Part shown: positions 50,092 to 59,245 of the stretch, in pieces | Layout of the letters: every line of letters starts with the position of its first letter | Position numbering within the stretch: position 1 is the stretch's first letter | NCBI RefSeq assembly: GCF_020217485.1 | Contig: NZ_JAEKMI010000002.1 | Coordinates: forward strand, 1-64,000 | Direction of reading: 5' to 3' | Length of the DNA stretch: 64,000 nucleotides | From: Mycobacterium sp. WUMAC-067 | Lineage (GTDB): Bacteria > Actinomycetota > Actinomycetes > Mycobacteriales > Mycobacteriaceae | Position numbers and translations under genes: made by a program | Notes under the pieces: generated by a model | Told to the model about the DNA's origin: nothing | The model's database searches: none | Seen by the model: only the letters and a program-made list of their open reading frames with translations

Positions 50092-50182
50092 CCGTCATCG
50101 GCTCCGCGGGTGTGGCAGGCGTGGCCGGGCCCCGCTCGGCTGTGCTGATGATCACGCGGACCGCCGGACGGCCGGTCACCAC

Positions 50183-50188
50183 TAGACT
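50183..50188 (+). promoter_or_regulatory. Candidate -10 element (TAGACT) for deaD
   Basis: TAGACT lies 9 bases before ATG 50198, slightly farther than the other leaderless candidates here. Confidence 0.4.
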
Positions 50189-50197
50189 CCTTGGGCG

Positions 50198-51901
50198 ATG
50201 ACCCTCTCAGACAGCTCGACCGGGGCTGCCTCTCCGACGTTTGCCGACCTGCAGATCCACCCTTCGGTGCTGCGGGCGGTCGCTGACGTCGGTTACGAAT
50301 CACCCACCGGCATCCAGGCCGCGACGATCCCGGCGCTGATGGCGGGCTCGGACGTCGTCGGACTGGCGCAGACCGGCACCGGCAAGACCGCCGCGTTCGC
50401 GATCCCGATCCTGTCCAAAATCGACGTCACCAGCAACGCCACCCAGGCCCTGGTGCTCGCCCCGACCCGGGAACTGGCCCTGCAGGTTGCCGAGGCGTTC
50501 AGTCGGTACGGTGCCCACCTGCCCAAGATCAACGTGCTGCCGATCTACGGCGGCTCGTCCTACAGCGTGCAGCTGGCCGGGCTGCGCCGCGGCGCCCACG
50601 TGGTGGTCGGGACGCCCGGTCGGGTGATCGACCACCTCGAACGGGGGACGCTGGACCTGTCCCACGTCGACTACCTGGTGCTCGACGAGGCCGACGAGAT
50701 GCTCACCATGGGCTTCGCCGAAGAAGTCGACCGCATCCTGTCCGAGACCCCGGAATACAAACAGGTGGCTTTGTTCTCCGCGACCATGCCGCCCGCGATC
50801 CGAAAGCTCACCACCAAGTACCTGCACGATCCGCTCGAGGTCAGCACCAAGGCGAAAACCGCTACCGCCGAGAACATTTCGCAGCGCTACATCCAGGTCG
50901 CCGGCCCCCGCAAGATGGACGCGCTGACCCGGGTCCTCGAAGTCGAGCCGTTCGAAGCGATGATCATCTTCGTCAGGACCAAACAGGCCACCGAGGAAGT
51001 CGCCGAAAAGCTCAGGGCGCGAGGTTTCTCCGCGGCCGCCATCAACGGCGACATCGCCCAGGCGCAGCGCGAGCGGACCGTCGCCGCCCTGAAGGACGGC
51101 AGCATCGACATCCTGGTTGCCACCGACGTGGCCGCGCGCGGGCTCGACGTGGAGCGGATCTCGCACGTGCTCAACTACGACATCCCGCACGACACCGAGT
51201 CGTACGTGCACCGGATCGGGCGCACCGGCAGGGCCGGACGTTCGGGAACCGCGCTGCTCTTCGTCTCCCCGCGAGAGCGCCACCTGCTCAAGGCGATCGA
51301 AAAGGCCACGCGGCAAACGCTCACCGAAACCGAGTTGCCCACCGTCGAGGACGTCAACGCGCAGCGGGTGGCCAAGTTCGCCGATTCGATCACCAACGCG
51401 CTCGGGGCCCCCGGCATTGACCTGTTCCGCAAGCTGGTCCAGGACTACGAACGCGAGCACGACACCCCGATGGCCGATATCGCCGCCGCGCTGGCCTTGC
51501 AGTCCCGCGACGGCGAGGCGTTCCTGATGGCACCCGAACCTCCGCCCGAGCGACGCGAGCGGCGCACCGAACGGCGCGATCGGCCCGAAAAGCCAAGGTC
51601 GACACGGCCGTTCGCCACCTACCGCATCGCGGTGGGCAAGCGCCACAAGATCGGTCCGGGGGCGATCGTGGGCGCCATCGCCAACGAGGGAGGGCTGCAT
51701 CGCAGCGATTTCGGCCACATCTCGATCGGGCCGGATTTCTCGCTGGTGGAACTGCCGGCCAAGTTGCCCCAATCGACGTTCAAAAGGCTTGAGCAGACCC
51801 GCATTTCGGGGGTGTTGATCAACCTTCAGCCGGACAGGTCCTCCGCCAAGGCCCGCGGCGGCCGCGACGGCGGGAAACCGCGCAGGAAACACGGCGGATG
51901 A
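50198..51901 (+). CDS. deaD: DEAD-box RNA helicase (DeaD/CsdA type)
   Basis: A 567-residue ATP-dependent RNA helicase likely acting in ribosome assembly and mRNA decay, with cold-shock roles in relatives. The motifs are in order: Q motif (ESPTGIQAATIP), I (AQTGTGKTAAF), II (VLDEADEM), III (FSATMPP), V (ATDVAARGLDVERI) and VI (HRIGRTGRAG). A charged linker and a DbpA-type RNA-binding domain follow (YRIAVGKRHKIGPGAIVGAI onward, near 475-545), then a basic tail. It corresponds to Rv1253. The stop overlaps the acyltransferase ATG by 4 bases. Confidence 0.95.
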   Translation: MTLSDSSTGAASPTFADLQIHPSVLRAVADVGYESPTGIQAATIPALMAGSDVVGLAQTGTGKTAAFAIPILSKIDVTSNATQALVLAPTRELALQVAEAFSRYGAHLPKINVLPIYGGSSYSVQLAGLRRGAHVVVGTPGRVIDHLERGTLDLSHVDYLVLDEADEMLTMGFAEEVDRILSETPEYKQVALFSATMPPAIRKLTTKYLHDPLEVSTKAKTATAENISQRYIQVAGPRKMDALTRVLEVEPFEAMIIFVRTKQATEEVAEKLRARGFSAAAINGDIAQAQRERTVAALKDGSIDILVATDVAARGLDVERISHVLNYDIPHDTESYVHRIGRTGRAGRSGTALLFVSPRERHLLKAIEKATRQTLTETELPTVEDVNAQRVAKFADSITNALGAPGIDLFRKLVQDYEREHDTPMADIAAALALQSRDGEAFLMAPEPPPERRERRTERRDRPEKPRSTRPFATYRIAVGKRHKIGPGAIVGAIANEGGLHRSDFGHISIGPDFSLVELPAKLPQSTFKRLEQTRISGVLINLQPDRSSAKARGGRDGGKPRRKHGG

Positions 51902-53037
51902 CGCTGTCTGAAGAACAGGACGCCCAGGGCGGGCTCGAGCAGACCTCCCGCGTCGACCGCGTCGCCTCGCTGACCGGCGTCCGCGCCGTCGCCGCGCTGC
52001 TCGTCGTCGGCACCCACGCGGCCTACACCACCGGCAAATACACACACGGCTATTGGGGCCTGGTCGGTTCCCGGATGGAGATCGGGGTGCCGATCTTCTT
52101 CGTGCTCTCCGGTTACCTGTTGTTCCGTCCGTGGGTGAAATCCGCCGCAACGGGTGGCCCGCCGCCGTCGCTGAGTCGCTATGCGTGGCACCGGGTTCGG
52201 CGCATCATGCCCGCCTACGTCATCACCGTGCTGTTCGCCTACGTGCTGTATCACTACCGCGAGGCGGGGCCAAACCCCGGACACTCGTGGCTCGGGCTGG
52301 CGCGCAACCTGACGCTGACCCAGATCTACTGCAACGGCTACCTGGGCAAGTATCTGCACCAGGGGCTGACCCAGATGTGGAGCCTGGCCGTGGAGGCCTC
52401 GTTCTACGTCATCCTTCCGCTGCTGGCCTACCTGCTGCTGGTGCTGATCTGCCGGCGGCAGTGGCAGCCGAAATTGGTGCTGGGCGCCCTGGCGGGGATG
52501 CTGTTGATCAGCCCGGCGTGGTTGGTTCTCGTGCACACCGATCACTGGTTTCCCGACGGTGCCCGGCTATGGCTGCCTACCTACCTGGCCTGGTTCCTCG
52601 CCGGCATGATGCTCACGGTGTTGCAAGAGATGGGTGTGCGCGGCTACGGGTTCGTGGCCATCCCACTGGCGATCATCAGCTATTTCATCGTCTCCACTCC
52701 CATCGCCGGCGCGCCCACCACCTCCCCGGCAACCCTGAGCGAAGCGTTGTTCAAGACCTGTTTTTACGCCGTGATCGCCGCGCTGGCGGTGGCGCCGCTG
52801 GCGCTGGGGGACCACGGATGGTATTCGCGGCTCCTGGCCAGCCGCCCCATGGTGTGGCTGGGGGAGATCTCCTACGAAATCTTCCTGATCCACCTGATCA
52901 CCATGGAATTCGCGATGGACTACGTGGTGGGCGCGCGCGTCTACACCGGGCCGATGCTGTACCTGTTCATCGCGACGCTGGTGCTGACGATCCCGTTGGC
53001 ATGGCTGCTGCACCGTTTCACGCGCGTCCGCGACTGA
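51898..53037 (+). CDS. Membrane acyltransferase (acyltransferase 3 family)
   Basis: A 379-residue integral membrane protein with about ten helices that should transfer acyl groups onto envelope sugars or lipids. Family marks are RVASLTGVRAVAALLVVGTHA with the catalytic-region histidine (near 38), GVPIFFVLSGYLLFRPW, RRIMPAYVITV and the late WLGEISYEIFLIHLI. It corresponds to Rv1254. It is translationally coupled to deaD through ATGA. Confidence 0.9.
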   Translation: MTLSEEQDAQGGLEQTSRVDRVASLTGVRAVAALLVVGTHAAYTTGKYTHGYWGLVGSRMEIGVPIFFVLSGYLLFRPWVKSAATGGPPPSLSRYAWHRVRRIMPAYVITVLFAYVLYHYREAGPNPGHSWLGLARNLTLTQIYCNGYLGKYLHQGLTQMWSLAVEASFYVILPLLAYLLLVLICRRQWQPKLVLGALAGMLLISPAWLVLVHTDHWFPDGARLWLPTYLAWFLAGMMLTVLQEMGVRGYGFVAIPLAIISYFIVSTPIAGAPTTSPATLSEALFKTCFYAVIAALAVAPLALGDHGWYSRLLASRPMVWLGEISYEIFLIHLITMEFAMDYVVGARVYTGPMLYLFIATLVLTIPLAWLLHRFTRVRD

Positions 53038-53055
53038 GCCCACAGATCGACAAAG

Positions 53056-53074
53056 ATAGGTTACCCTTACCTAA
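53056..53074. promoter_or_regulatory. IdeR iron box upstream of sip
   Basis: ATAGGTTACCCTTACCTAA matches the 19-base IdeR consensus (TWAGGTWAGSCTWACCTWA) at 17 positions, with the two core halves AGGTTA and TTACCT intact. It lies 30 bases before ATG 53104 and overlaps a TAAGTT -10-like element, so iron-loaded IdeR should block transcription. Confidence 0.8.
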
Positions 53075-53103
53075 GTTCAACTTGAGGAAAGGGCATCCGA
53101 CGC

Positions 53104-53820
53104 ATGAGCGATCACCAGGCTTCACGGGGATGGACCGGCACGGTGCTCAAGCTGCTGGGGGCCGGCGATTACCGGCTCACCGTGACCGCCCGCCGCGAGA
53201 TCACCCCGCACTACCTGCGCCTGAGCTTCGCCGATGGCGGATTGCTCGGCCAACACGGGGTCCATCCCACGATGTGGGTACGGCTGTGGTTCGCCGACGG
53301 CGACAAACTGCACCAGCGCGGATACACGCTGGTGGACCCTGACCCGGCGGCCGGCGCACTGGACATCGAGTTCGCTCTGCACGACGGCACCGCGTCGCGG
53401 TGGGCGCGAACGGCGCAACCCGGCGACACGATCGACGCCACCGTGCTCGGCAGCAGGTTCGCCGTTCCCGATCCGGCCCCAGCCGGCTACGTCATCGTCG
53501 GGGACTGCGCGTCGCTGCCGGCGATCAACTCGCTGCTCACCTCGATCGGTGAGGTGCCGGCGCGGGTCTTCTTGGAGGCGGGCCACGAGGGTGACAAAGA
53601 CCTGCCGGTGGCGCGTTGCGCCGATGTCATCTGGGTGGACCGCAAGGATGCCGGTCAGGCCTTGCTGGAGGCGGTGCGGTCGGCGGCCTTTGACGCCGGG
53701 GACCACTTCGGTTGGGTGGCCTGCGACAACCGCACCACCCGCTCGGTTGCCAAAGCGTTGCGGGAGGACTTCGGTATCCCGCGCAAATCGATTAAGGCGC
53801 AAGCCTATTGGGTGGCCTGA
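53104..53820 (+). CDS. Siderophore-interacting protein (FAD-binding ferric-siderophore reductase)
   Basis: A 238-residue ViuB/SIP-type flavoprotein expected to reduce ferric-siderophores in the cytosol and release iron. It has an N-terminal FAD-binding barrel (RREITPHYLRLSFADGGLLG; QRGYTLVDP where relatives have RxYTxR) and a C-terminal NAD(P)H domain (YVIVGDCASLPAIN; HFGWVACDNRTTRSV; KSIKAQAYW). AGGAAAGGG precedes ATG 53104. An IdeR box in the promoter supports the iron role. I do not recall it at this locus in M. tuberculosis, so it may be a lineage-specific insertion. Confidence 0.87.
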   Translation: MSDHQASRGWTGTVLKLLGAGDYRLTVTARREITPHYLRLSFADGGLLGQHGVHPTMWVRLWFADGDKLHQRGYTLVDPDPAAGALDIEFALHDGTASRWARTAQPGDTIDATVLGSRFAVPDPAPAGYVIVGDCASLPAINSLLTSIGEVPARVFLEAGHEGDKDLPVARCADVIWVDRKDAGQALLEAVRSAAFDAGDHFGWVACDNRTTRSVAKALREDFGIPRKSIKAQAYWVA

Positions 53821-53845
53821 TGAAGGAGAGGGGGACGGCTGCCAG

Positions 53846-54427
53846 CTAGCGGCGGGCGCTTGCCGGGGCGATGATCGGGACGACGAACTCCTCGATCATC
53901 GCCCGCTCCTCGTTATCGTCGCGGCCCGGATACATCAGCATCGACACGATCACCCGGACCACCCAGCGCGCCCGGCGCGCGACGATCGCGGGATCGTCGG
54001 CCCCCAGGGAGTGCAGGAACGCCGCCGCCAGGGCCGCGATGACGTCGGACTGGCCTGCCAACTCGCCGCCGACCGGCGGGCGGCTCGTCGCGAACCAAGA
54101 CGCAAGCGCGGGACTCTCGCGCACCATCCCCAAGGTGACGAGAATGCTCACGATCAGCCGTTCGTGCGGGTCCTCGATGCCGCCGGTGCGCGCGAGGATC
54201 TCGCGGCCCAGTCGGTGGGTCTCACGGTGCACATAGGCGGTGCGCAGGGCCTCGCGGTTCTCGAAGTACCGGTACAGCGTCGCGCGGGAACACCCCGCGG
54301 CCCTGGCGATTTCGTTCATGCCGATCGAACCCGAGTCGCGCACGGTGTAAAGCTCCTCCGCCGCGTCGAGTATCCGGTCGACGGCCGCCTCGTTGCGGCG
54401 CGAGGAAAGCCAGTCGTTACCCGCCAT
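53846..54427 (-). CDS. TetR-family regulator next to the P450
   Basis: A 193-residue repressor-type protein (Rv1255c-like). The helix-turn-helix is IGMNEIARAAGCSRATLYRY (about 34-53), followed by a helical ligand domain. ATG 54427 shares one base with the P450 stop (TGATG), so it is cotranslated with the P450 and probably regulates that operon. The longer open frame to 54628 only reads through the P450 end. Confidence 0.9.
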   Translation of the reverse strand: MAGNDWLSSRRNEAAVDRILDAAEELYTVRDSGSIGMNEIARAAGCSRATLYRYFENREALRTAYVHRETHRLGREILARTGGIEDPHERLIVSILVTLGMVRESPALASWFATSRPPVGGELAGQSDVIAALAAAFLHSLGADDPAIVARRARWVVRVIVSMLMYPGRDDNEERAMIEEFVVPIIAPASARR

Positions 54428-55668
54428 CAGGACCGCATTCGGATCGGCACCGACAGCTGCCGCCGCACGTAACTGCCGCCGGCCCAGACGATGCCCGCCT
54501 CGTCGACCTCGAAGTCCGGACACCGCGCCAGCAGTTCGGTGAGCGCCACCCGGGACTGCATCCGGGCCGCGGCGGCGCCCAGGCAGTGGTGCGCTCCGTG
54601 GCTGAACGTCAAAATGTTGCGCGGGCATCGCGTCACGTCGAGTTCGGCGGCGTCCGGCCCGTATTGGCGTTCGTCGCGGTTGGCCGACCCGTACAGCAGC
54701 AGCGCCCGACGCCCGGCGGGAATGGTGGTGTCGCCGATCGTCACGTCGCGGGTGGTCGTGCGCGCCAACCCCTGGACCGGTGAGGTCATCCGCAGCAGCT
54801 CTTCGACGGCGTCGGTGATCAATTCGGGGTTGTCCACCAGAAGCTTTCGCTGGTCGGGCCGCTCGTGCAGCAATGGCATCGACCCGCCGAGCATCCCGGT
54901 GACGGTGTCGTTGCCGCCGGTGACCATCGTGAACGTGAAGGCGAGGATCGACAGCGTGCCGGCGATGTCGCCGTCGGCTCCGACCCCGGCGGCGACCAGG
55001 TGCGAGATCGTGTCATCCTCGGGTTCGGTGCGACGCCGTTCGATCAGGCCGGTGAAGTAGGCCATCATCGACCCGACCGCATCGCCGACGGTTTCCAGCG
55101 CGCCCGCGACGCCGCCCTCGGCGGTGTTGGCCGCGACGATCGCCTGGGTCCATCCGTCGAACTGCGCCCAATCCTCTTCGGGCACACCCAGATAATGCGC
55201 GACCACCATCGACGGCAGCGGTTTGAAAAGCTCGGTGACGATGTCACCGCCGCCGGCCGCGCGCAACCCCTCGATGCGCTCGACGACGAAATCCCGCACC
55301 TTGGGTTCCACCGCCTCGACCTGTCGCGGCGTGAACCCACGCGACACCAGCTTGCGGAACTCGGTGTGCACTGGCGGATCCTGCATCACAAACGGCGGAT
55401 TGTCCTGCAGCCCAATCAATTCCAGATCGTCATAGTTGACGGTCAGGCCCTTTGCCGAGGAGAAGGTTTCGTGGTCCCGTGCCGCGGCCCACACATCGGC
55501 GTGCCGGGACAACACGTAGTAGTCGTCCGCGGGGGATTTCGGGGGAACGACGTGGTGCACGGGATCGTGGTCGCGCAGGGCGCGGTACATCGGCCACGGG
55601 TTCGGCCAGGTGGCGGCGGTCGCGAGCTGGAATGCGACCGGCACGTTCTGGGACATAACAGTAGCCAT
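54427..55668 (-). CDS. cyp130: Cytochrome P450, CYP130-like
   Basis: A 413-residue haem-thiolate monooxygenase. The haem-binding loop FSHGAHHCLGAAAARMQ carries the thiolate C362. The I-helix motif is MVTGGNDTVTGML and the ExxR pair is in EELLRMTSPVQG with later PRNILTF. It aligns with Rv1256c (CYP130), whose physiological substrate is unknown. ATG 55668 (or Met5 at 55656) is the start. The TetR gene overlaps its stop. Confidence 0.9.
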   Translation of the reverse strand: MATVMSQNVPVAFQLATAATWPNPWPMYRALRDHDPVHHVVPPKSPADDYYVLSRHADVWAAARDHETFSSAKGLTVNYDDLELIGLQDNPPFVMQDPPVHTEFRKLVSRGFTPRQVEAVEPKVRDFVVERIEGLRAAGGGDIVTELFKPLPSMVVAHYLGVPEEDWAQFDGWTQAIVAANTAEGGVAGALETVGDAVGSMMAYFTGLIERRRTEPEDDTISHLVAAGVGADGDIAGTLSILAFTFTMVTGGNDTVTGMLGGSMPLLHERPDQRKLLVDNPELITDAVEELLRMTSPVQGLARTTTRDVTIGDTTIPAGRRALLLYGSANRDERQYGPDAAELDVTRCPRNILTFSHGAHHCLGAAAARMQSRVALTELLARCPDFEVDEAGIVWAGGSYVRRQLSVPIRMRS

Positions 55669-55721
55669 GTCTCATTCGTACGACAGTGGTAGCAATATGT
55701 CAACCGTCGCTGGCGACGACA

Positions 55722-55772
55722 GCGCGGCCAGCTTCACGTTCGGGACCGAGCGTGCGGCCAGCTTCACGCTCG
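55722..55772. repeat. Two 21-base direct repeats upstream of cyp130
   Basis: Positions 55722-55742 and 55752-55772 share cggccagcttcacg and match at about 19 of 21 bases, with a 30-base period. They lie in the 135-base gap between the FAD-oxidase stop and the P450 start, where P450/TetR control sites would be expected. Confidence 0.65.
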
Positions 55773-55803
55773 ACCAGCGGCTCGCCGCCGAGCCAAACCA
55801 GAA

Positions 55804-57171
55804 CTAGATGCCCGACCCTGGGTTGAGGATGCCGAGCGGATCCAGCGCCTGCTTGATGCGCCGGTTGAGGTCCATCACGTCCGGCCCCAGATAGCCCGCC
55901 AGCCAGGGCCGCTTCAGCCGGCCGACGCCGTGCTCGCCGGTGATCGTGCCGCCGAGCCCCACGGCCAGATCCATGATCTCGCCGAACGCCAGGTGCGCGC
56001 GCTCGGTCATGTCGGCGTCGGCGGGGTCATAGACGATCAGCGGGTGGGTGTTGCCGTCGCCGGCGTGCGCGATCACCGAGATCATCAGGTCGCGTTCGGC
56101 GGCGATGCCCGCGATCCCGGTGACCAGCCGGCCGAGCGCCGGAAGCGGCACGCCTACGTCCTCGAGCAACAGCGATCCCTTGGCTTCGACGGCCGGGATG
56201 CAAAACCGCCGCGCGACGACGAACGCTTCGCCCTCATCGGGATCGTCGGTCGAAAACACTTCCGTCGCAGCGCTTTCCGCGAACACCTTGGCCATGATCT
56301 CGGCGTCCTCGCTACCGGCGCGGCCGCGCTCGTCGGACCCGGCCACCAGCATGGCCGCCGCCCCGCGATCCAGGTCCATGCGCAGGCTGTCTTCGACGGC
56401 GTTGATCGCCGTCGAATCCATGAACTCCAGCATCGACGGGCGAAGCCGCGCGGTGACTGCGAGCACCGCGTCGACCGCGTCCTGCACCGACGCGAAGCTG
56501 GCGACGACGATGCTGGACGCGTTCTGCTTGGGTACCAGCCGCAGCGTCACCTCCGTAACGACCCCCAGCGTGCCTTCGCTGCCGACGAAGAGCTTGGTCA
56601 ACGACAGGCCCGCGACGTCCTTGAGTCGCGGCCCGCCCAACCGGACCGCGGTGCCGTCGGCCAGCACCACCTGCATGCCCAGCACATAGTCGGTGGTGAC
56701 GCCGTACTTCACGCAGCACAACCCGCCGGCGTTGGTGGCGATGTTGCCGCCGATGCTGCAGATCTCGAACGAGGACGGATCCGGCGGATACCACAGGCCG
56801 TGTTCGGCGGCGGCCTTTTTCACCTCGGCGTTGAACAGCCCGGGCTGACATACCGCGGTGCGGGTCACCGGGTCGACGGCGACGTCGCGCATCTTCTCCA
56901 TCGAGAGCACGATGCCGTTGTCCAGCGCGGTCGCCCCGCCGGACAAACCGCTGCCGGCGCCCCGGGGCACGACCGGAACCCGGTTCGCTGTGGCCCAGCG
57001 CAGCACGGTCTGCACCTCTTCGGTGCGCCGCGGCCGGACCACGGCCAGCGGTTTGCCGGCCGAAGGGTCGAACGCGCGGTCCTGGCGATAGCCCTCGGTC
57101 ACGGTGGGATCGGTGACGACCATCCCGTCGGGCAGGTCGGCGATCAGGCTGGCCAGGGCGTCGGAGCTCAC
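55804..57171 (-). CDS. FAD-linked oxidase (GlcD/D-lactate dehydrogenase type)
   Basis: A 455-residue flavoprotein of the VAO/PCMH family, oxidising a 2-hydroxy acid such as glycolate or D-lactate. FAD-binding residues are in [20 protein letters not shown] and [20 protein letters not shown]. The C-terminal GlcD domain has [13 protein letters not shown] and [17 protein letters not shown]. Its length equals Rv1257c. GTG 57171 is supported by TACTAT 6 bases upstream. It diverges from udgB. Confidence 0.92.
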   Translation of the reverse strand: MSSDALASLIADLPDGMVVTDPTVTEGYRQDRAFDPSAGKPLAVVRPRRTEEVQTVLRWATANRVPVVPRGAGSGLSGGATALDNGIVLSMEKMRDVAVDPVTRTAVCQPGLFNAEVKKAAAEHGLWYPPDPSSFEICSIGGNIATNAGGLCCVKYGVTTDYVLGMQVVLADGTAVRLGGPRLKDVAGLSLTKLFVGSEGTLGVVTEVTLRLVPKQNASSIVVASFASVQDAVDAVLAVTARLRPSMLEFMDSTAINAVEDSLRMDLDRGAAAMLVAGSDERGRAGSEDAEIMAKVFAESAATEVFSTDDPDEGEAFVVARRFCIPAVEAKGSLLLEDVGVPLPALGRLVTGIAGIAAERDLMISVIAHAGDGNTHPLIVYDPADADMTERAHLAFGEIMDLAVGLGGTITGEHGVGRLKRPWLAGYLGPDVMDLNRRIKQALDPLGILNPGSGI

Positions 57172-57177
57172 GGCCCG

Positions 57178-57183
57178 ATAGTA
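57178..57183 (-). promoter_or_regulatory. -10 element (TACTAT) for the FAD-linked oxidase
   Basis: TACTAT on the minus strand is 6 bases before GTG 57171, one of the best leaderless promoters in the window. Confidence 0.6.
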
Positions 57184-57236
57184 AGCCCGTGTCGCGGCCC
57201 CGGACGGCGCCCGGGTCGGCACGACGTGGCCGCTGG

Positions 57237-58073
57237 ATGCAGGATGTTCATGTGCTCGACCACCCGCGTACCGGCCAGCCGTTCGACTCTCCGGTTGGCG
57301 CGGGCACCGGATGGCCGGGTGATCCGGCCACACCGCAGACCCCGGTAGCGGCCGATGCCGCCCAGGTCGTCGCGCTCGCGCAACGCGCCACCTCGATCCC
57401 CGAACTCGACGCCCTGGTCAGCGTGTGCCGGGCCTGCCCGCGGTTGGTCGATTGGCGCGAGGAGGTCGCGCTCATCAAACGGCGGGCCTTCGCCGACCAA
57501 CCGTATTGGGGCCGGCCGGTGCCCAGCTGGGGAGCGGCGCGGCCCCGGCTGTTGATCGTCGGGCTGGCGCCCGCCGCGCACGGCGCCAACCGCACCGGCC
57601 GGATGTTCACCGGCGACCGCTCGGGCGACCAGTTGTACGCGGCGCTGTACCGGGCCGGACTGGTGAACCAGCCGACCAGCGTCGACGCCGCGGATGGCTT
57701 GCAGACCAAGCAGATTCGCATCGTCGCCCCGGTGCGGTGCGCGCCGCCCGCCAACGCCCCGACCCCGACCGAGCGGGACACCTGCTGGCCCTGGCTGCAA
57801 GCCGAATGGCAGCTGGTGGCCGACCACGTTCGCGTGGTCGTGGCCCTCGGAGGTTTCGGGTGGCAGATCGCGCTGCGGCTGCCGGGTCCCTCCGCTACAA
57901 GAGCGGGGCGCAAGCCGCGGTTCGGTCACGGCGTCGTTGCCGACCTGGCGCCCGGCGTGCGGTTGGTCGGCTGCTACCACCCGAGCCAGCAAAACATGTT
58001 CACCGGTAGGTTGACTCCAGCAATGCTCGACGGCGTCTTCCGCGACGCGAAAGAACTGGCAGGGATCAAGTGA
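57237..58073 (+). CDS. udgB: Type 5 uracil-DNA glycosylase UdgB
   Basis: A 278-residue repair enzyme that removes uracil and other deaminated bases from double-stranded DNA. Four cysteines (C64, C67, C168, C183) fit the 4Fe-4S cluster of family 4/5 UDGs. Motif A is [20 protein letters not shown] (109-128), lacking the usual catalytic acidic residue as in type 5 enzymes, and motif B is [14 protein letters not shown]. It corresponds to Rv1259. The start is uncertain: ATG 57237 is the first convincing codon. GTGA overlap couples it to the next gene. Confidence 0.92.
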   Translation: MQDVHVLDHPRTGQPFDSPVGAGTGWPGDPATPQTPVAADAAQVVALAQRATSIPELDALVSVCRACPRLVDWREEVALIKRRAFADQPYWGRPVPSWGAARPRLLIVGLAPAAHGANRTGRMFTGDRSGDQLYAALYRAGLVNQPTSVDAADGLQTKQIRIVAPVRCAPPANAPTPTERDTCWPWLQAEWQLVADHVRVVVALGGFGWQIALRLPGPSATRAGRKPRFGHGVVADLAPGVRLVGCYHPSQQNMFTGRLTPAMLDGVFRDAKELAGIK

Positions 58074-59200
58074 GCGAGGTTCTGGTTTCCGGTGCCAGCG
58101 TGGCGGGCACGGCGGCCGCGTTTTGGCTTGGGCGGCACGGCCATTCGGTGACGGTGGTGGAGCGCTATCGCGGCCCGCGGCCGGGTGGCCAGGCGATCGA
58201 CGTGCGCGGCCCGGCGCTGACCGTACTCGACCGCATGGGGCTGCTGGCCGCCGCCGAGAAGCGCAGGACGCAAATCCGCGGCTCCTCCGTCGTCGACCGT
58301 GACGGCAATGAACTGTCCCGCGACACCGAGTCGACTCCGACCGGCGGACGCATCGACAGTCCCGACATCGAACTGCTGCGCGACGACTTGGTCGAATTGC
58401 TTTACGGCGCAAGCCAATGGACCACCGACTACCTTTTCGACGACAGCATCACCGCGCTGGAGGACGTTGGTGCGGCCGTCCGCGTCACCTTCGAGCGCGC
58501 CGCGCCACGCGAATTCGACCTCGTCATCGGTGCCGACGGATTGCACTCCAACGTACGGCGATTGGTGTTCGGGCCGGAGGAGAATTTCATCGAGCGGCTG
58601 GGCACGCACGCGGCGATCTTCACCGTGCCCAATTTCTTGGACCTGGATTACTGGCAGATGTGGCACTACGGGGACTCCACCATGGCGGGGATCTACAGCG
58701 CGCGTAACAACGCCGAGGCCCGGGCCATGTTGGGTTTCATGGAGCCAGAGCTGCGGATCGACTACCGCGACACCGAGGCCCAATTCGGCGAGCTGGAGCG
58801 GCGGATGGCCGGTGAAGGATGGATTCGCCCGCAACTGCTGGAGTACATGCGGACCGCGCCGGATTTCTACTTCGACGAGATGTCGCAGATCAAGATGGAC
58901 CGCTGGTCACGCGGCCGGGTGGCGCTGGTCGGCGACGCCGGGTACTGCTGCTCGGCCCTGTCGGGTCAGGGAACCAGCGTCGCGCTGCTGGGCGCCTACG
59001 TGCTGGCCGGCGAGCTCAAGTCCGCCTCCCAGGACGGGACAGCCGATTACGAACGCGGATTCGCCGACTACCAGCGCGAGTTCGGTGACTACGTCCAGCG
59101 CAACCAGTGGCTGGTCGTGGACAACATTCCGGGCGGCGCACCGATACCGCAAGAGGTGTTCGACCGTATCGTCTCCTCGATCACCCTCAAGGACTACTAG
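58070..59200 (+). CDS. FAD-dependent monooxygenase (aromatic hydroxylase type)
   Basis: A 376-residue group A flavoprotein monooxygenase. The N-terminal FAD-binding fold reads [20 protein letters not shown] (3-22), the DG motif is [12 protein letters not shown], and the second FAD motif is [20 protein letters not shown]. It resembles Rv1260 and TetX-like hydroxylases. The substrate is unknown. The start GTG overlaps the udgB stop (GTGA). Confidence 0.9.
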   Translation: MSEVLVSGASVAGTAAAFWLGRHGHSVTVVERYRGPRPGGQAIDVRGPALTVLDRMGLLAAAEKRRTQIRGSSVVDRDGNELSRDTESTPTGGRIDSPDIELLRDDLVELLYGASQWTTDYLFDDSITALEDVGAAVRVTFERAAPREFDLVIGADGLHSNVRRLVFGPEENFIERLGTHAAIFTVPNFLDLDYWQMWHYGDSTMAGIYSARNNAEARAMLGFMEPELRIDYRDTEAQFGELERRMAGEGWIRPQLLEYMRTAPDFYFDEMSQIKMDRWSRGRVALVGDAGYCCSALSGQGTSVALLGAYVLAGELKSASQDGTADYERGFADYQREFGDYVQRNQWLVVDNIPGGAPIPQEVFDRIVSSITLKDY

Positions 59201-59245
59201 GGCGGGTTCGGGAACGTTTGCCGGGCCGCACACGTTGACGCCATC

